DNA of 64,000 bases from Curtobacterium sp. MCSS17_008 (GTDB lineage Bacteria; Actinomycetota; Actinomycetes; Actinomycetales; Microbacteriaceae), in assembly GCF_003234185.1 (NCBI RefSeq), contig NZ_QKSM01000003.1, positions 233,615-297,614 of the forward strand. Direction: 5' to 3'. The notes below the pieces were generated by a model. That model saw only the letters and a program-made list of their open reading frames with translations, was not told the origin of the DNA and did no database searches. Below, piece after piece: positions 63,901 through 64,000 of this stretch (positions are counted from its first letter, which is position 1; the number at the start of each line of letters is the position of its first letter). Both the position numbers and the translations under genes were made by a program.

Positions 63901-64000
63901 CCCCGCCGTCCTGCCGTCCCGCCCCGCCCGCCCCGCCGTCCTGCCGTCCCGCCCGCGGTCGCCGAGGTCGCACGACACGCCGCCCCTCGCAGAGTCGAGC
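63901..64000. repeat. direct repeat and start of a GCACGACA element at the right edge
   Basis: CCCCGCCGTCCTGCCGTCCC plus G occurs at 63901 and 63931. From 63967 GGTCGCACGACACGCCG is the left arm of the GCACGACA hairpin family; its right arm would lie outside. No gene is seen in 63786-64000. Confidence 0.6.

Noticed and set aside
63571..63978. Open frame with GRDGRTAG repeats at the right edge
   Set aside because: It arises from the tandem intergenic repeat and overlaps the start of the Eis-like gene.

Overview
The window is a stretch of a high-GC actinobacterial chromosome. Dense short operons, frequent GTG starts, ATGA/GTGA gene overlaps, IdeR/DtxR-type iron boxes and many genes with a TAnnnT -10 hexamer 6-8 nt before the start codon fit Microbacteriaceae. 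The gene content (arabinan and galactoside scavenging ABC systems, LacI regulators, siderophore uptake) suggests a plant- or litter-associated genus such as Curtobacterium; the genus is an inference. No phage, IS element, CRISPR array, rRNA or tRNA was seen.

Layout. 1-3.7 kb: purine oxidation (FeS-Mo oxidoreductase running off the left edge, FAD subunit, divergent uricase, MobA/MocA-like transferase) around a GlnR-like box. 3.7-7 kb: PIG-V-like mannosyltransferase and a MarR / zinc-ribbon / old-yellow-enzyme group. 7-10.7 kb: TetR-MMPL efflux pair. 10.8-16.8 kb: mannitol 2-dehydrogenase, class A beta-lactamase, alpha/beta hydrolase, class A PBP. 16.8-22.3 kb: iron-siderophore uptake (two permeases, ATPase, binding protein, siderophore-interacting reductase) under IdeR-like boxes, plus a VOC protein. 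22.5-27.6 kb: sugar ABC importer divergent from a GH51 arabinofuranosidase. 27.8-33.1 kb: acetyltransferases, AraC regulator, GNAT-GrpB fusion, 3-hydroxyacyl-CoA dehydrogenase, a 71-residue protein and a GAF-ANTAR regulator. 33.1-39.6 kb: LacI-controlled galactoside operon (ABC importer plus GH35 beta-galactosidase). 39.7-44.6 kb: small membrane protein, spore-photoproduct-lyase-like radical SAM protein, PRISE-type reductase, zinc-binding DUF protein, GH13 enzyme. 44.7-59 kb: arabinose locus (ChvE/MmsA/MmsB importer, LacI repressor, GH127 beta-L-arabinofuranosidase with its own LacI, araB-araD-araA, alditol/lactone oxidase). 59-64 kb: Gln-rich protein, ArsR/MFS pair, Eis-like acetyltransferase.

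How it works together. The arabinose genes form one predicted regulon. The same 12-bp palindrome GTGAGCGCTCAC lies before the ABC binding-protein gene at 25.9 kb, the GH51 gene at 26.1 kb, chvE at 48.7 kb, and (twice) araB at 53.7 kb. Extracellular arabinan would be cut by GH51 and GH127 enzymes, imported by two ABC systems, and converted by AraA, AraB and AraD to xylulose 5-phosphate. A second palindrome (GAAAGCGCTTTC) serves the GH127/LacI pair, and a third (GATGTTGACGTCAACATC) the galactoside operon.

Three families of non-coding repeats fill many gaps between genes: palindromes with GGACGGGAGGC arms, GTACGCC-rich elements, and GCACGACA hairpin elements that flank the GH127 module. A promoter-leader block is also shared between the AraC gene and the small gene opposite the GAF-ANTAR regulator. 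These repeats and the shared leader are the least explained features here.
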